Part shown: positions 12,436-13,617 of the stretch, piece after piece
How the letters are laid out: each line of letters opens with the position of its first letter
Position numbering within the stretch: position 1 is the first letter of the stretch
NCBI GenBank assembly: GCA_946479405.1
Contig: CAMLGD010000082.1
Location: 1 to 13,617 of the forward strand
From: an uncultured Vogesella sp.
GTDB lineage: Bacteria; Pseudomonadota; Gammaproteobacteria; Burkholderiales; Chromobacteriaceae
DNA: 13,617 bases
Reading direction: 5' to 3'
Position numbers and translations under genes: made by a program
The notes under the pieces: model-generated
The model's database searches: none
What the model saw: only the letters and a program-made list of their open reading frames with translations
Told to the model about the DNA's origin: nothing

Positions 12436-13176
12436 ATGCGCTTGAAAGGGAAAGTCTCCATCATTACCGGTGGTGCCAGTGGCATTGGTAAGGCCACTGC
12501 CGAAAAATTCGCCAAAGAAGGCGCGATCGTCGCTGTGTGCGACATCAATCTGGACGCGGTGAATGCCGTGGTGGAAGAGCTGAAGGCAAGCGGTGCCGAA
12601 GCGGTTGGTTACAAGGTTGACGTTACCGACAGGGCTCAGATCGCCGACATGGTTGGTGCACTGAAGTCGCAGTTCGGTCGCATTGACGTTCTGGTCAACA
12701 ACGCCGGCATCGTGATGGACGCCCAGCTGATCAAGATGAGCGAAGACCAGTTCGACAAGGTCATCGATATCAACCTGAAGGGCGTTTACAACTGTACCAA
12801 GGCCGTGGTGGACACCATGATCGAACAGGGCGCCGGCGTGATCCTCAACGCGTCTTCCGTGGTTGGCGTGTACGGCAACTTCGGCCAGACCAACTACGCC
12901 GCGTCCAAGTTCGGCGTGATCGGCTTCGTGAAGACCTGGGCCAAGGAACTGGGCAAGAAGGGCATTCGCGCCAACGCGGTGTGCCCGGGCTTTGTGGCCA
13001 CCCCGATCCTGAAATCCATGCCGGAAAAAGTGATCCAGGCCATGGAAGACAAGGTGCCGATGAAGCGCATGGCGCAGCCGGAAGAAATCGCCAACGTGTA
13101 CGCCTGGCTCGCTTCCGACGAAGCCAGCTACATCAACGGTGCTGCCATCGAAGTGACCGGTGGTCTGACACTGTAA
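12436..13176 (+). CDS. fabG: FabG-like short-chain dehydrogenase (3-oxoacyl reductase)
   Basis: A 246-residue classical short-chain dehydrogenase/reductase that probably reduces a 3-oxoacyl thioester, as in fatty acid or polyhydroxyalkanoate metabolism. Visible motifs are the cofactor loop TGGASGIG (11-18), NNAG (88-91), catalytic serine in NASSVVG (around 140-141), YAASK with Tyr154 and Lys158, and CPGFVATP (183-190). The C-terminus [16 protein letters not shown] is typical of FabG-like proteins. Asp36 at the end of the second strand (VAVCDIN) often indicates preference for NAD(H) over NADP(H), which is unusual for housekeeping FabG. No acyl-carrier or fab genes adjoin it, so it may be a FabG paralogue or acetoacetyl-CoA reductase (PhaB-like). 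The ATG has AAAGGAAG upstream. Confidence 0.82.
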   Translation: MRLKGKVSIITGGASGIGKATAEKFAKEGAIVAVCDINLDAVNAVVEELKASGAEAVGYKVDVTDRAQIADMVGALKSQFGRIDVLVNNAGIVMDAQLIKMSEDQFDKVIDINLKGVYNCTKAVVDTMIEQGAGVILNASSVVGVYGNFGQTNYAASKFGVIGFVKTWAKELGKKGIRANAVCPGFVATPILKSMPEKVIQAMEDKVPMKRMAQPEEIANVYAWLASDEASYINGAAIEVTGGLTL

Positions 13177-13197
13177 GGTTGGCCGCAATGGCTGGTC

Positions 13198-13223
13198 AAA
13201 AACGGGGCTGCGGCCCCGTTTTT
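13198..13223 (+). terminator. Intrinsic terminator of the fabG-like gene
   Basis: AAAAACGGGGC (13198-13208) and GCCCCGTTTTT (13213-13223) form an 11-bp stem with a TGCG loop, 21 bp after the stop codon. It isolates the gene from the flagellin gene. Confidence 0.92.
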
Positions 13224-13291
13224 CATGTCTGGCCGCCGGGAAAGCCGCTATTTACAGCGCCAGCTTTCGGCTGGAGCAAAAATTTTCAAAA

Positions 13292-13318
13292 TAAAATTTA
13301 AGCTTCGACTGATGATCG
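13292..13318 (+). promoter_or_regulatory. Candidate sigma28 (FliA) promoter of flagellin
   Basis: TAAAATTT (13292-13299) fits the sigma28 -35 TAAAGTTT at seven of eight bases. After 11 bases GATGATCG (13311-13318) fits the -10 GCCGATAA at four of eight, including the GAT core at the right spacing. The start would be near 13325, about 57 nt before the ATG. The flanking DNA is strikingly A/T-rich (13278-13302). The -10 match is weak. Confidence 0.4.
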
Positions 13319-13381
13319 TCGCCTTGTGTCAGTGAGGGCATGCAACGCTGCCCGCATCCGACAACATACAAGGAGTTAGTC

Positions 13382-13617
13382 ATGCTCAGTCTGCACACCA
13401 ATGCCGCTTCCCTGTCCACCCAGTCCGCACTGGCAGGCACCCAGAAAGACCTGTCCACCTCCATGCAGCGCCTGGGCACCGGCCTGCGCATCAACTCCGC
13501 CATGGACGACGCCGCCGGCCTGCAGATCGCCACCCGTTTGAATGCCCAGGTAAGCGGCATGAAAGTGGCGATGCGCAACACCCAGAACGACATCTCCATG
13601 CTGCAGACCGGTGAAGG
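13382..13617 (+). CDS. Flagellin, N-terminal part (cut by window edge)
   Basis: Flagellin is the exported filament subunit. The 78 visible residues are the conserved D0/D1 N-terminal coiled-coil: [20 protein letters not shown], then [20 protein letters not shown] and [20 protein letters not shown], leading to the [11 protein letters not shown] turn that recurs in flagellins. The MLS.HTN opening and [16 protein letters not shown] block resemble lateral-type (LafA) flagellins more than FliC types opening MA.VINTN, as far as I can judge by eye. The ATG has a strong AAGGAG six bases upstream, which fits a highly expressed protein. The variable central and C-terminal domains lie beyond the edge. 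Confidence 0.93.
   Translation, partial: MLSLHTNAASLSTQSALAGTQKDLSTSMQRLGTGLRINSAMDDAAGLQIATRLNAQVSGMKVAMRNTQNDISMLQTGE

Noticed and set aside
13260..13274. CCAGC-TTTCG-GCTGG hairpin before the flagellin gene as a terminator
   Set aside because: It has a short 5-bp stem and no T-run, and a strong terminator already lies just upstream at 13198-13223.

Overview
The window looks like an ordinary core-chromosome segment of a GC-rich betaproteobacterium, most likely from the Neisseriales/Chromobacteriaceae group (Chromobacterium, Vogesella, Aquitalea or similar). I base this on the gene order aroE-mtgA, mgtE-prmC and dapA-bamC, on the character of the proteins, on the sigma54/NtrC-type control region in front of glnA, and on a flagellin gene. 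The genus is an inference. I see no insertion sequence, prophage, CRISPR array, tRNA or rRNA. Apart from the two genes cut by the window edges, every gene is intact.

Layout. (1) 1-317, minus strand: start of glnA, cut by the left edge. Its control region holds a sigma54 promoter, a sigma70 promoter and two NtrC-like sites. (2) 640-2708, plus strand: a single-domain rhodanese, then aroE and mtgA, which abut with no gap. (3) 2971-5951, plus strand: mgtE, prmC and a PAP2 membrane phosphatase, tightly coupled, after a roughly 150-nt leader that may be regulatory. A bidirectional terminator that contains the phosphatase stop codon ends the unit. (4) 5982-7731: slyD (minus) and roxA (plus), divergent; both act on protein folding or the ribosome. 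(5) 8001-8195, plus: a monocistronic 64-residue lipoprotein made mostly of a seven-residue EASAPAx/DASAPAx repeat, with its own promoter, leader and terminator. (6) 8322-10335, minus: dapA-bamC, an operon that joins lysine/diaminopimelate synthesis to an outer-membrane assembly lipoprotein. (7) 10507-12138, plus: the ABC-F ATPase ybiT, with a promoter back to back with that of dapA. (8) 12436-13176, plus: a FabG-like short-chain dehydrogenase behind an intergenic region unusually rich in inverted repeats. (9) 13382-13617, plus: the N-terminus of a lateral-type flagellin, cut by the right edge.

Functional themes. Several neighbours serve the cell envelope (mtgA, PAP2 phosphatase, bamC, dapA and the small lipoprotein). 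Others serve translation or folding (prmC, roxA, ybiT, slyD) or nitrogen and magnesium homeostasis (glnA, mgtE).

The most interesting material is regulatory. The fabG-like promoter has a perfect 13-bp inverted repeat over its predicted start point and a second inverted repeat across its -35. The glnA upstream region has overlapping promoters. The mgtE leader has a short ORF and a hairpin that touches the ribosome-binding site. I found no convincing new multi-gene system. All calls rest on reading the sequence, without any database search.
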